A stretch of 64,000 nt of DNA, taken from NCBI RefSeq assembly GCF_000213175.1, contig NW_009799100.1, forward strand, positions 1,605,887 through 1,669,886, written 5' to 3'. The notes under the pieces were generated by a model. It saw only the letters and a program-made list of their open reading frames with translations, had not been told where the DNA came from and did not search any database. A program made the position numbers and the translations under genes. The stretch comes from Neurospora tetrasperma FGSC 2508. Taxonomy: Eukaryota; Ascomycota; Sordariomycetes; Sordariales; Sordariaceae. Positions 12,259 through 23,376 of this stretch are shown here, piece by piece (position 1 is the first letter of the stretch; each line of letters begins with the position of its first letter).

Positions 12259-15200
12259 TCATGACCCGTCAACCCCATCAAGACCTTGCACCCTCTCCAC
12301 CGGCGTACTGCTAACCCCCGCCTTAATTAGCGCCCTCAAACTCGCCATCTCCCTCTTCAACCTGGCATTCTCCTTCTTGACTCTTGCAGCCTCCTCACTC
12401 TGCTCCCTCAGTTTCGCCAATAATTCCTCCTTATCCTCCCTCCCCTTACCCTTGAGCGCCTTGAGCATCTTGCCCAATTCGCTATTGAACTTCTCATACA
12501 ACAACTCGTTCTCCGCCGTCGCCTCCTTGTAAAGCTGATCGATGGCTTTCACTTTGGCTTCTGCGACCCTTAAAGTCGCTTCCATCTCCCGATTTATCTC
12601 CGCCTGGCGCTCCTGCAGGTCGAGCATGGCATGCGGGACGCGCTCCTCGAGGGCGCGGACGGCGCTGGAGAGACGGCGGATTTCCGTGGAGGCGGAGCGC
12701 GGAAGCGTGGCGTTGATGCGGGTCATGTCTTCGGAGATGCGGGTGAGCTCGGACTGAAGGGTGGCATCGACTTCTTCGACGGCTTTCAGCTCGGTTTGCA
12801 GACGTTCGCGGAGCTTTTGGGGGGAGCGGAGGCCGAGGCGGCCGCTGGAGGAGGTTGGAACTTTCAACCCCCCGTTGTTATAGGGCAGGGTGGGACGGCT
12901 CGGAGATCTGGTGAGGTTGCCGCCAGTGTCGGCAGCGCCATTGCTGGTGCTGTTGCTGTTGGGTGATGGGCGTTCGGCCGTAGGGAGCCGGGAAGGCTTG
13001 AGGGTGGGAATTTGGGGGACCGAAAGGGACTTGGGCCGACTCCGAATTGGGAGGGAGGAGCTAAAGGCCTTTTTATCGGGTGGGGTGCACGGGGATGATG
13101 CCAAGGGACTGACAATTGGGCTTTCCTTCTGCCGTGATGAGTACAATGGTGGTACAAATTCAGCGCCAGAGCTGACACTATAGCCCGAACCGGGACTTAT
13201 GGATATCTTGGTGGGTGAGTTCGGACTGATCGGAATCTTGGTCGGTGCCGGGAGACGGGGCGCCGTGTGAAACTTCTGGGGGGCCTGTTTTCTGTTAATC
13301 TGAGCGGGAACAGGGACGGCAGCGCTGTCGACGTCGATGACTAGCGGCGACTCTTTGTCGTCTACCGGGGGCGGGCTCGTAACCGATTCTACCAGGGTCG
13401 TGGACGACAATACCGACTTCAGATCCGACAACGAGCTGCGACGTTTCTTCTTTAACCGGTTGGATTCGGTAAACGCTTCTTCATCTTCCGGCTCGCCAAT
13501 CGTCTCTAATCGTTTTGTACTAGACGGACGGTGCGTGATGTCATCGAAAGCTCCGGCGATTGGAGGCCTGTCTCGCGACCCTGGGCGTCGCGACCTGTTG
13601 GGTGTTGGTGGGTTGAAGAAAACGCTTATATCGATTGATTTTGACCTACTCGCTTTGGAAAGGCTCGAACTTTCACCTGGGCTCCTTGTGTGCTTGCTGA
13701 GGGACCGCCATACCGAAGAACGATCGGAATCTGTTTTGCTGTTTTGCCGGAGGAGGCTGTCGAACCCAAACTTTCTCCGCAGCGACGAGCTGTTGGACGT
13801 CACTGACCCCGTAACGGACTTTTGGCTCCGGTTACTCGCGGTAATATCGTCGTGTGAGCTGTTGAGCTGTAGGGTTGCGGCAAAGCTGTGGTCCTCGAAG
13901 ATTCGGTCGCAGTCTTCAACAAGGCGGTCTAGGAGATTGATGTAATTGGAACCGGTGCCGTCGTCGACAAGTAATTCTGCGAACGCTAGTGTCAAGGCGC
14001 CCCGATCTCCGTCATTCGAGCATCCATCTAGTAAATCTGCCAGTAGTTTGATCAGTGCGGTGAAAGCCCGTCGGTTCTGTGGGGCCAGGTCTCGGAAAAT
14101 GAATCGAACAAAGTCGCCAAAGTCTCCCACCACTCTCTTGGAAGCCCGGACCTGGAGGGCATCAAGCGCATGCATGGTTATGATGGGTCCTATCTGATCG
14201 CGCCATGCGATGCGCACAAACTTCTCGAACGCGGCAAACACTATGTCAGTGCCCACCTCAGCCGAGGCTTCCAAATCGAATGGAAATTCAATCAGTCTGT
14301 TGTAGAGGTCGTTGACCAACAGTTCGTCTGCCATGGATCTAGTAAGCAGTGTTCGGCCATGATAGTAGCCTTTACGAGCCTGTAGATTGGCAATGAAACC
14401 AGTGAAGGTCTGTTCAAGACGGAACAGTGGGTTTTCGGGGCGCATGTCTTCAGCAGTGCCCATCTTGATACTATGTTGTTCCTTAATTTGGGCCGCAAGC
14501 AACAGCAATTCATTGCGGCTGTTTGTCCTGGCCATCTGCGAGGGGAGCAGAGCGGGAGCACTCCCATTAGGATTCCGCTGGTGCCCCCTTATCGAGCCAC
14601 TGGGCGTACTTTCTGTGAGTGTAACACTGGGCGTGCTGCCACCGAGGAAATTCGACAACAACTTGACGGGGGACGCGCTTTGTGAGCGCTTATGGCCTTT
14701 TTCCATGTCTTTTGATCCCATGTGGAGGCCGCGTAGGATCTTGGTATAGTAGTGAACAAGGGCGGGAGCGAGTCTTTGGTTAGCGACACAGGTTTGGGTA
14801 CTTAGCAACTGGATAATTCTGCGTGAGAGGGTTGGTAGAAAGTCGTCCAGGGCAACTTCATCGCTGAATTTCTTGCCGTTTAAGCCAAGAGTATTCATCG
14901 ATATCCTCCTTAGATCCGCGGTACTGATCTCGACCACGACCTCTACGCCGTAATGACCGACTGGGGCGCTCTTGGTACCTAGGTCCATATCCAGGACAAC
15001 CCGGATAGGTGCTGGTTCTCGTCGGCCTTCGATGAGTTGATCTGCCGCCTCCTGAAAAACGGCTGCGTGTAGCCGGAAATTGTTGTCTTCCATCCTCACC
15101 GAACGCAAAGTCCAAGTGGGGTCTTCTCTCTCCTGCTCGGAAAATCGACCCTCGATACGGGCCTTGGCGATTTCTTCACTCCATTTGGAAGCCCTACCCT

Positions 15201-17070
15201 CATACATTTCTTGCAGTATGAAACACCTCGAGGTAATCGCCTTGCCACCGAAATACTCGCCAGAATGCGACCCCTTCATATCAGCAGTCGAGGCCATCCA
15301 GATTAGCCTACCATCAGCAGATTCTGTAAAGCGAACATCGGCAAGGTTATGCCACCCCGTAAGCGCGAACTCCCACATTCCTGGTCCTCCAGCAACATTT
15401 GTCATGGATGCGAGCAGGCCGGCGGGTGATGGCTTGTCGATCTCGCGCAGTAGGTCACGACCCGTAAGTCCTGAGTCGGTCTTCTTCTTGAGAATAACGA
15501 TAATGTCGGAGAACACGAGGAAAATACCGGCATTCTCATGGAGATCTGATTCTCGCAGCTCATCAAAAGGGGGAGACAGCTCGATGAAGTCGGCAGCCAC
15601 GGCTAACCTTCCCTGTGGCTCCAAGTCTGGAGGCCAGCATTCCACCATTGCGCGTAACCTGTTAATTATGTGGGGCTTGTCTCCCGCGCCCTCGTCTAGA
15701 GAGCAGATGTTGGTGATTATGTCCCTTGCACGGAGCATCAGTTGCAGGGCAGGATGCGTAATGGGCAGACAGTTCACAATCTGGTCGATCATAAGACTGT
15801 ATCGTGGCAATCGCTGGACTGGCTCTATGAGGAGGGATCGGACGGCTTGTTCTCCTTTCTGGGCTACCCGCTGGCGAAAGCTTGATTGTTGCTCTAGAAA
15901 TAGGTTGAGGAGCCGGGGAAATTCCCGACTGGCCCGGATGTAGTCTTGATAGCACTCGGTAAACTTAGGGAACCACTCCATGAAGAGGCGGGCCATGGCC
16001 AGAGCACCGCTGGGGTCCTTGACCTTGACAGAGCCCTCTCTATGTATTGGGAATGGGGTCTCCATGTCTCTAATCGCATCCTCTTCCGTATCGTCCATAA
16101 TCCGCCGAAGCTCGTGCATAAATGCCGTGTTGAGCTGCAGTATCTCATCCGCCGATGGCGGGAAGAGCTTATCCAGATCCTCCTCTGACGGGCTGATGCT
16201 ACCAGTAGCTCGTGCCTTTGCTCCTTGGCGGAATTCGTCGGCCACATGGTTTACCAATTCGTTCACCTTGAGCACATAGCGCTCCTCGGTATCGACCAAC
16301 TCGCCCAGCTTCATGCGCAATTCCACTTTTTGGTTCCTTGAAAACGACTTGGTCCTGTTTCGTAATGAAGAGGGCCGCGAAGGTGCGCGACGTAACTTGG
16401 ATGTAGGAAGGAACACAGGCTCTCCAAACAGCTTGACCAAGGGAGTATAGCCGCCGTACTGCCTGAGAGTCGGATCCAAAATATCGTCTTCGTCTTCAGG
16501 TACCTCCTCGAGTTCCTCGTCATCAAGGGGGATGATGGAACCTGGGGGCAATACCAAGTCGATATCCACGTTATTTATGTGTTGTGTTTGTAGCGCAACC
16601 TCGAGAGTCTGAATCACGTCGGCGGTGTTTTCGACGGGAACGGCCGACTGGGCGAGATCGGCGGCATGCTGAGGGCTGAATAACGTAGCTGCCGTGTCGG
16701 GAGCCCTCGGGCCTCGTGTGGGATACTGGTGTTTTAGGTAGGTTTTGACGGCTTCTGGTAGCTCGCTGAAGTACTTGTACAGGCCAAAGGCCAGTCCTCT
16801 ACATATCTCGTCACCTTGAAACTCGCGCGGCAGGTAGTCGACAACATCGTAGAAGGGGGAGTTGGGAGAGATGGTGATACGGTGAAAGGACATGAACCCA
16901 GCCGGGCTATAGACATGGACCTGAATGCGCGAGCTGTTGAGAGTGTAGTTTGCTGTCGTCGAAGGGCCGTGGAAGATGAGGACCGGGAGATGGCCCAGCA
17001 AAGGGTCGGTGGTGTAGTAGAGTGTGACATGCTCTGGCGAGATGGCCAGTTCCTCCGTGACACGAACCAT
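12259..17070 (-). CDS. BUD3: BUD3-type Rho guanine nucleotide exchange factor
   Basis: A single-exon protein of 1603 residues. The N-terminal region (1 to about 250, beginning MVRVTEELAISPEHVTLYY) is the BUD3-type domain. A DH domain follows at about 270-500 with the helices VDTEERYVLKVNELVNHV and LLIEPVQRLPRYSLM, then a PH-like region to about 680. The middle (about 875-1060) is helical and vaguely RhoGAP-like. A long Ser/Pro-rich linker leads to a C-terminal coiled coil (about 1430-1590). In Neurospora and Aspergillus, BUD3 proteins act at septation sites and promote RHO4 activation. The start is the first ATG of the frame. It ends convergently with KAP114. Confidence 0.9.
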   Translation of the reverse strand: MVRVTEELAISPEHVTLYYTTDPLLGHLPVLIFHGPSTTANYTLNSSRIQVHVYSPAGFMSFHRITISPNSPFYDVVDYLPREFQGDEICRGLAFGLYKYFSELPEAVKTYLKHQYPTRGPRAPDTAATLFSPQHAADLAQSAVPVENTADVIQTLEVALQTQHINNVDIDLVLPPGSIIPLDDEELEEVPEDEDDILDPTLRQYGGYTPLVKLFGEPVFLPTSKLRRAPSRPSSLRNRTKSFSRNQKVELRMKLGELVDTEERYVLKVNELVNHVADEFRQGAKARATGSISPSEEDLDKLFPPSADEILQLNTAFMHELRRIMDDTEEDAIRDMETPFPIHREGSVKVKDPSGALAMARLFMEWFPKFTECYQDYIRASREFPRLLNLFLEQQSSFRQRVAQKGEQAVRSLLIEPVQRLPRYSLMIDQIVNCLPITHPALQLMLRARDIITNICSLDEGAGDKPHIINRLRAMVECWPPDLEPQGRLAVAADFIELSPPFDELRESDLHENAGIFLVFSDIIVILKKKTDSGLTGRDLLREIDKPSPAGLLASMTNVAGGPGMWEFALTGWHNLADVRFTESADGRLIWMASTADMKGSHSGEYFGGKAITSRCFILQEMYEGRASKWSEEIAKARIEGRFSEQEREDPTWTLRSVRMEDNNFRLHAAVFQEAADQLIEGRREPAPIRVVLDMDLGTKSAPVGHYGVEVVVEISTADLRRISMNTLGLNGKKFSDEVALDDFLPTLSRRIIQLLSTQTCVANQRLAPALVHYYTKILRGLHMGSKDMEKGHKRSQSASPVKLLSNFLGGSTPSVTLTESTPSGSIRGHQRNPNGSAPALLPSQMARTNSRNELLLLAAQIKEQHSIKMGTAEDMRPENPLFRLEQTFTGFIANLQARKGYYHGRTLLTRSMADELLVNDLYNRLIEFPFDLEASAEVGTDIVFAAFEKFVRIAWRDQIGPIITMHALDALQVRASKRVVGDFGDFVRFIFRDLAPQNRRAFTALIKLLADLLDGCSNDGDRGALTLAFAELLVDDGTGSNYINLLDRLVEDCDRIFEDHSFAATLQLNSSHDDITASNRSQKSVTGSVTSNSSSLRRKFGFDSLLRQNSKTDSDRSSVWRSLSKHTRSPGESSSLSKASRSKSIDISVFFNPPTPNRSRRPGSRDRPPIAGAFDDITHRPSSTKRLETIGEPEDEEAFTESNRLKKKRRSSLSDLKSVLSSTTLVESVTSPPPVDDKESPLVIDVDSAAVPVPAQINRKQAPQKFHTAPRLPAPTKIPISPNSPTKISISPGSGYSVSSGAEFVPPLYSSRQKESPIVSPLASSPCTPPDKKAFSSSLPIRSRPKSLSVPQIPTLKPSRLPTAERPSPNSNSTSNGAADTGGNLTRSPSRPTLPYNNGGLKVPTSSSGRLGLRSPQKLRERLQTELKAVEEVDATLQSELTRISEDMTRINATLPRSASTEIRRLSSAVRALEERVPHAMLDLQERQAEINREMEATLRVAEAKVKAIDQLYKEATAENELLYEKFNSELGKMLKALKGKGREDKEELLAKLREQSEEAARVKKENARLKREMASLRALIKAGVSSTPVERVQGLDGVDGS

Positions 17071-17565
17071 ATTGGCCTCAATTGGTCGCCGTGCTCATGA
17101 CGCTCTCGCGGCCGATATTGGGGGGGGAAAGGTGGAGAGATGGTCGCGCAAGAAGGGGGAGGTAGGCGACAAGGTTTGCGACAGACGACTGATGACTTGC
17201 GACTTGGCGGGAGATGTGTTGGGGGTATAGGCGGCGTCGACTCTGTGAGAGGCTCTCGTCGGGACCAGCCCCAGGGAGGTAGGGGGGAAGGCGCAAAGTA
17301 AACAGACGGATCGAGTCGTCGGAATCAGGGAGCTATAGGCTTATCGACGGCGGCAGTATGCAGGGAGGGAGGACGACTTGGTGGCAGCTATAGCGAAGCC
17401 CTGGGAAGAGCAAATTGTCTCGAAAAGGCTCTCGGTCGCGCTGTCTCTAATCCGTGTGCAGTCGGGTCGGTGCAGGTTGAATCGGTACGTATCCTAAGTG
17501 AAGAGGTCGGGACGGTATGTCTTTGGCGGCTCTGGCCTTGGCTGGGTAGGTCAAAGTAGGTAGGC

Positions 17566-17590
17566 AGGTGGTGGTGGTGGTGGTGGTTGG
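17566..17590. repeat. (GGT)n microsatellite
   Basis: A run of GGT/GTG triplets about 0.5 kb upstream of the BUD3 start codon, seen directly. Confidence 0.8.
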
Positions 17591-19920
17591 GATTTGGCGG
17601 TGCAGACCTGCAGACACGGTGACTTAGCAGCGGACAAGGTCGAGCTTAAGAGAGTTGCACTGCAGCTGTGGCGCCAAAGTGATTTCCGCCTTTTGGGGAC
17701 GAAATCGTAAATAAACAACAATAGCGCAGAAGCAGGCCGGGCATGGAGCTGGGATAAGGGCCATGTACCTGGACGTTGAGTGAAGAGAGATTGCGCTGGC
17801 GGCGTTGGACCAAAGCCGCGACAGGGGACCTCTTCTTCCTTTTTTGGGCCTAATATTACGGTGTATGTGGAGGTACTAAGGTATGCGGCTCGTCGATATA
17901 GCAGCTGGCGTCTTGGAAATATTTGTGCCGATTAGAAGGTAATGTATGTAGTATGTTGTGGTAATCGTGATTTGTACAACGAACTCAAAGCTGAGTAGAA
18001 CGTGATGGTGCTTGGTGCATGGTAATTTGGAAAAGAAGGGAGAAAAGAGAAACGATGGACTAGTTGATTGGTTGGTTGGTTGGTGGTGAGTGACCGACTG
18101 GTGGTAAAGCGAGCGCAAGCTGCAAAAAGAGCAGCAGGCAGTGACGATGGTTCCTCTACAGACGGGAACCCAACATGCAAGAGCGACGGGACTGGTACCA
18201 CTACCACTGGACTGGACGCAGGTCGACGATGCAACGTAGCGTAATCGTGAGCCCGGTTCGTCGGGACTGAGGGAATGTGAGGGGAGGTTGAAAGTTTGGT
18301 TCGTTGAACGGGAAAGACCAAAAGGAAGGAAATCAGTGCGAAACAAGACACAACAACGAGCTGGCCTGAGTGAACGGACGGGGAACGGGGAACGGGGGAC
18401 TACGGGCTCGGGGGGGAGGATCATGTCAAGCAATGCGACATGGGGTGCTGCCCTGGAGCTGGAGAGCTGCCGTGGAGTTGGGCTGGAGCTAGACTCCTTG
18501 ACCGATGGCCGGTGGCCGGGATGTACCGTGTACCGGGGCTCCGGGGGTGCTTGCTTGCCCTGCTTCCTTCGACCGCTACCGCTTCCACTTTGTCGGGGAG
18601 ATATCGGAGCTACCGGGCGGTGACGCTCTCTATAACTGAATGATGCGGAAAACGGACGTCTGGAAATTAGCAGTAATAGCTTCGTTGTGGTTTTCGCAAA
18701 TGCACCGCCCAACGCTCCCCGTCAACCTTTTTTCGCCGAACTCTCGCCTTTCTGCTCGTCAACCCACGCGTCCGTGGTTCACCAAAAAGGGATATTACAT
18801 ACATACACCACAAGCCTGTTGGAGTGGATCCCCCTGGTCTCTTGATTTCTTCCGATCCCTTTCTTGGCTCTTGTGTAACTTTGTGGCTTTGCCCTCACGG
18901 CGTGCATCTGGCTCTCCCAATGGGTCATTTTACCCCACCGAACAGAGAGAGAAGGAAGCTGAAAGTGTGAACGTTGTTGAACAGTTTGATTGCGCTCCCC
19001 GCTGAAAAGGCCTTGGCATTTGTGTTTTGGCGGAGAGAAGGTCGGGCAGGTGGTCCGAGCTTTTTTATATTATAGACATTTAACCCTTCCGTTCCCGGTC
19101 CCTGTCGGTCGTTTGTGCCTGAACTCCACCACTCAAAACACTGGGCAGCAGACCTGGGAAGATGGAAGCTTCAGCGAATCCAGGCACACGACACAACTCC
19201 GCCGCATGAACGCCAGGGCTTTGAATTGTGTCCTTGTTTTGACGACCATCGCGACCTCCAACCCTTCCATTCCGGGCATTTTCCAGCCCCTGACTCTCGT
19301 TCAGGAATTCTGCAAAGAAACACCATCATTCACAAGCACGATGATATTGATATTAAGGTCAAGAGGTATACCTTACTTATATCAGCCGATGCGCGGGCTA
19401 GTACCAACGACTCAGCCTCCTTCGACTTCTTCTTTGCCATGAATTATTCTTGGATTTCTTGGGTCGCGTCCCGAACCCGAACCCGGATACTTCATGCCAT
19501 TCCTTATCGATGATCGACATCACACCCGCCATCCGAATATTCGGGAACGTCCGCCTTGGTCAGCCTTGCATTTCTGGCAATCCAACATCCATGGGCCATC
19601 CACTAGACCACCACCACATCTCCATCGTTGTCGTGCGATGAGTATTTCTCGCAGTCGATAGTCTTTTTTTGACCTCCTAGCTAGGGGCTACGGAACCGGG
19701 TAAGGGGCACTCGCATGGTTGATATTTATAACCACCATCAAATATCGGATGAACACCCTACGCGAGACATTTCTCTCCACGATGATGCGCTCGATTTAGT
19801 ATTTCAACGGTGACCCCTGAGAGCAACGATTTGTATGGCAGAAATGGCTTTGGCGAGCTTCCCGAGCGGCGCCCTGCACGGTGCCAGCCGACATTGGATG
19901 ACCACAATCCCCCCCTTTTG

Positions 19921-19931
19921 AACCCTAACCC
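19921..19931. promoter_or_regulatory. Telomere-type motif AACCCTAACCC
   Basis: Nearly two copies of the fungal telomere repeat (TTAGGG on the other strand) in intergenic DNA. The same motif recurs at 44577, 49899 and 57401. A role as binding site for a TBF1/RAP1-type protein is inference. Confidence 0.4.
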
Positions 19932-21653
19932 TTTTTTCTCCTCGGAGTGGACCGAAGAACGACATCCCCCAACTTCCTCCAACTCTCCAAGTCCCCAACC
20001 TGCACCTAGTGGTCAGTCATTTTGCACCCAACACTCAACCATTAGTACTCTGGACTGGGACCTTTTGGCCTTCCTTCCCCTGAACTCATTGACCAAAGAA
20101 GTTAATCAAAGGAAACTCGTCATAACCCCAAGAACATGTCGCTGCGAACTTGGATCTCCGCTCCTAGCTGAACAAAGATAAACCGATCTGTGTCCTGATG
20201 CACCGACCTCTACCCACCGACATTTGCTCTTTCTAAATATCGTCATCAATCTACTTGCCTACTATTGGATCTCAAGCAGATCACGAAAGGATAGACGTAT
20301 TCCACATGATTCAGTCCTCGTCTTCACTGTGTCGTTCACACAATGCACAGCTGCTTACCTAACTGTTGGGTACAGAGGCGCGTGAGGGGCCTTACCGCTC
20401 CGCTTCAGGGGCAGTAGCAATGCAGGACGCTAAACTCCCAACACATGATTTCTTGTTCATGCAGAACTCATGTTAGTCACTCGGCGTATTGAACGTCATC
20501 CTCTTCTTGTAATCGCGCAAAAGAAACTGAAAGTAATGTGAAAATGACCTTTCCTTCTATAACTGTCTTTTTCGAATTGAGATTTGCCACAGAACCTGCC
20601 AAAAAGAATTATTGTTAGGAAGGCTCGATTGTCCAACTGGCCTGTTGTTGGATCGATGTATCCCAAGTCTAGCACTTAGCGTACGAGCCGCCCACCTGCC
20701 TGGCGTCACCGCATCATGCTCTTTCGATTATTCCTGTGGCAAGCGCATTTGACTGGGATGAACCTTCCATCTCCTCGATCGGAACTCGGGCCGAGAATCT
20801 GAATCAATGCCATGGGATGGTATGTACAAGTCGGTGGCTTCGGTTGAACCTACCGCTATCCAGCTTTTACACCCGGTTCCCCCTCATGGTGCGGTGATGT
20901 TTTCTTGAGCTGCTAATCAAGCTCACTTCGCTTCTTGACGGCTCACTCCCGACACGACTCTGCTCATTGCGCCGCTAAGACAATTACCGGTGTTTCCTTT
21001 TTGTGTTGACTAATGCCGATCGCATCTTCTTGTTGTCCTTCACGGAAGAAAGTTACACGTCGAAGAATGGGATGCTCCTGTGGAAAGTTATGTGTTTGGG
21101 AGAAGCGTTTGCCTCCTATTGTGTTATCGAAAAGACAGCGATGTCGAAGAAATTCATATATCAGGAAGAATATGTTAATTTGATAGACCTTGGCTGAAGA
21201 TAAACTGCTCAAGTTTTTGACCTCCCAGACGCTGGGCTCTCGAAGCAATAGGGCGATGCCCTTGTCCGTGATTGTTCGTGGAACAGTCATCCAGCGGAAT
21301 GCATCTGACGCCGCCTACACCGGCATCACTTTCGATCCTCCGACCTCGCAGCATATGTTAGACGTTTTACTACTCAAGAGGTTACTTAAGATGTCTATTT
21401 ACCTGTCCCTTTTCTCATCTAACGTGTGTCAATTGGCTCAATGAAGAGAGAGAAAAGTGCTGTGGTTACTATCCAGTGGCCAGCACCAGTCGCAATCATC
21501 ATATCCATGCCCAGTTCTACAGTCCCTGTCCTTGAAGCCGCCGGATGCTTGACCCTTCCCTCGAATGAGAATACGAGAGCCTCAACTGACTCTCAGCCTC
21601 AGTCCATTATCCCAATTGCTCCGAATTTCCAACAGTCCAACACTGCCACTTAT

Positions 21654-22692
21654 TCAAAAACCTTCACAAGACAAAACCTCCTCACCCGCCAACGCTCTCG
21701 GCGCAGTGACCTTGAAACTCCCATTCTGAAGCACCTTCCCCTCCCCTCTCAATTAGCTCTCTCACCCTTTCCTCTCTCCATCTCAGCCACCCCTTTTATT
21801 TCTCCAAAACCTCAGGTCCCGATAGGTAGGTAGGTAGGTAGGTAGGTAGGTAGGTACTCACCTCAATCTCCCAAACAGGCGGATCTCTTTCCCAAGGATC
21901 TCCAAACTCCCTCCTCAAAAGATCCCCAAGACTAATCGGATTAATGTCGAACATTGCTCTAGGGTAAACAATGATTACTCCAAAAGTGTCAAGACTAGTG
22001 GATCCACTTCGTTCGTGGACGGTACTCGTATTTCCACGCTCGTTACTACCTCTAGAGCTGGAGGTGATCACACTTGGTGCGCCTGTAGATGCAAAAGCTG
22101 CTTCGGCTTCGGCTTCATGTTCGTCGACGACAGGAGGTGGAGCTCTCGAGATGGGAGTTGTACCGTTTAGGTTGTTGTTGTTATTGTTGGTTCCATTGAT
22201 GGTTGTGCCGCTAGTGCTGGTGGGAACTCCGTTGATGGTTGTTTGAATGACGTTAGTACCGTTTATTGTGATTCCACTGATGTGAGTTCCCGATATGGTG
22301 GTTCTGGTTATGTGGGTACCGTTTATGGTAATGTCTCTGATATGGGTGCCGTTGATGGTTGTTCCAGTGATGACTGCCCCCGTTTCTGCTCCGGCTCCTG
22401 CTACTGCTCCTGGGGTTCTGATGTGGTTGGAGGGTTGGCCTGAGCTACCGGTTGCGGCTCTGTGGGCTGGTGAGTGCATTTGTACTTCTTCGCCTGTATT
22501 GCTTTCGTCGAGATGGTACCCATTGGTGAGGTGGCCGTTGGTTGGAGGATGGCCATTGATTGGGGGATAGTTAGTGGCTGATACAATGAGCCCTGCTACT
22601 TCTGGATCTACTGCTATGGTATATGCATCTGCGGAGAGACTGCTCATGGTTGTGTTGTTCCTGATTGACTCAGACCTGGTGCTATGCGGCAT
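21654..22692 (-). CDS. Repeat-bearing protein with C-terminal module shared with the 26906-27259 gene
   Basis: Two exons, 22692-21862 and 21725-21654, with a 136-nt phase-0 intron, give 300 residues. Residues 111-170 are five or six units of about 10 residues of the type TTINGTHIRD / ITINGTHITR. A low-complexity N/G stretch follows. The last 65 or so residues (LGDLLRREFGD ... WEIE, intron, NGSFKVTAPRALAGEEV) align with the end of the protein at 26906-27259, including the intron position. I do not know the function. It lies downstream of kinase 1 on the same strand, as the other copy accompanies kinase 2. A partner or regulator role is inference. The second ATG at codon 16 is an alternative start. 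Confidence 0.68.
21823..21854. repeat. (TAGG)8 microsatellite inside an intron
   Basis: Eight perfect TAGG units (CCTA on the coding strand). They start about 8 nt after the 5' splice site of the repeat-bearing gene. Confidence 0.92.
22183..22362 (-). repeat. Coding 30-nt minisatellite (10-residue repeats)
   Basis: Tandem imperfect 30-nt units encoding T/I-T-I-N/S-G-T-H/N-I-x-x. The units are diverged from each other but keep the I-x-I-N-G core. Confidence 0.85.
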
Positions 22693-23376
22693 GATGAATG
22701 CTGATTACTTTAATCGTGGTTTTTGACAGCTGATTACAACATCTTGACTTTTATATCATCAGGCAAGTATTATATGAGCAGGATTCAAACTCACAGAGCT
22801 CCTACTCCTTTGTGTTTTAATTAACACACTCTTGGTTTGCTTCCCTGACAATAGTAGGCACTCTCATGTTATCTGCGCTTCCAAGAGACGAGACATACCC
22901 ATGTGGCCCTTGGATTTTGCACTTCTTTATACTTCGCACTGCATCAACGAAGATACACTAGTACATTCATCCACTACTTCCAAGAAACATTGATTGGAGC
23001 TTTTTGGTGTGATGTTGCTGCTAGGCTGGCATCGTGGGTACCTAGACAATGCTTTTTGAATGACGTGGGAGCTTAGGAACCTCCTTGCCTTCTTGTTAAT
23101 TTGAGTCTTGGAAATGTCATCTGGCTTAAGTCTGAGGCAATAAAAGTCAAAAGTGAAAGCGAATCATGCATTTTTCTGGACACACCCCATGCGGTTCCTT
23201 CCAAGCGTTCCGCCGAAAGCTGAGGGTCTTCATTGTAATATTGTTGGCGCTGTTCATTAGCTCACATTGATTTTCTCCCTTGGACACGACGTGCAGCCAT
23301 ACGAATCAGAATCTAGACATTTTCTCAACATATCGTTCAGTTTTCCGCACAATTGCTGACTGCTTAGCCTCTCTAG
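22693..23376. other. Intergenic region between kinase 1 and the repeat-bearing gene
   Basis: About 0.7 kb between same-strand genes. It carries the promoter of the repeat-bearing gene (TATA at 22749). No further gene is supported. Confidence 0.5.
22749..22755 (-). promoter_or_regulatory. TATA box candidate, repeat-bearing gene
   Basis: TATAAAA on the minus strand about 60 nt before the start codon at 22692, a normal position for a short-leader fungal promoter. Confidence 0.5.

Larger units (their letters stand above)
17071..21653. other. Long gene-free region upstream of BUD3
   Basis: About 4.6 kb with no convincing coding frame; the open frames lack codon bias and recognisable motifs. It holds a GGT microsatellite (about 17566-17590), a TTGG repeat (about 18066-18085), and a two-copy telomere-type motif at 19921. 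The first 1-1.5 kb could be a long BUD3 leader or promoter. The last part is the 3' flank of the repeat-bearing protein on the minus strand. Confidence 0.45.

Noticed and set aside
17876-18712. 278-codon minus-strand frame upstream of BUD3
   Set aside because: Composition is low-complexity Ser/Thr/Pro, with no domain, poor codon bias and no splice-consistent partner exon.
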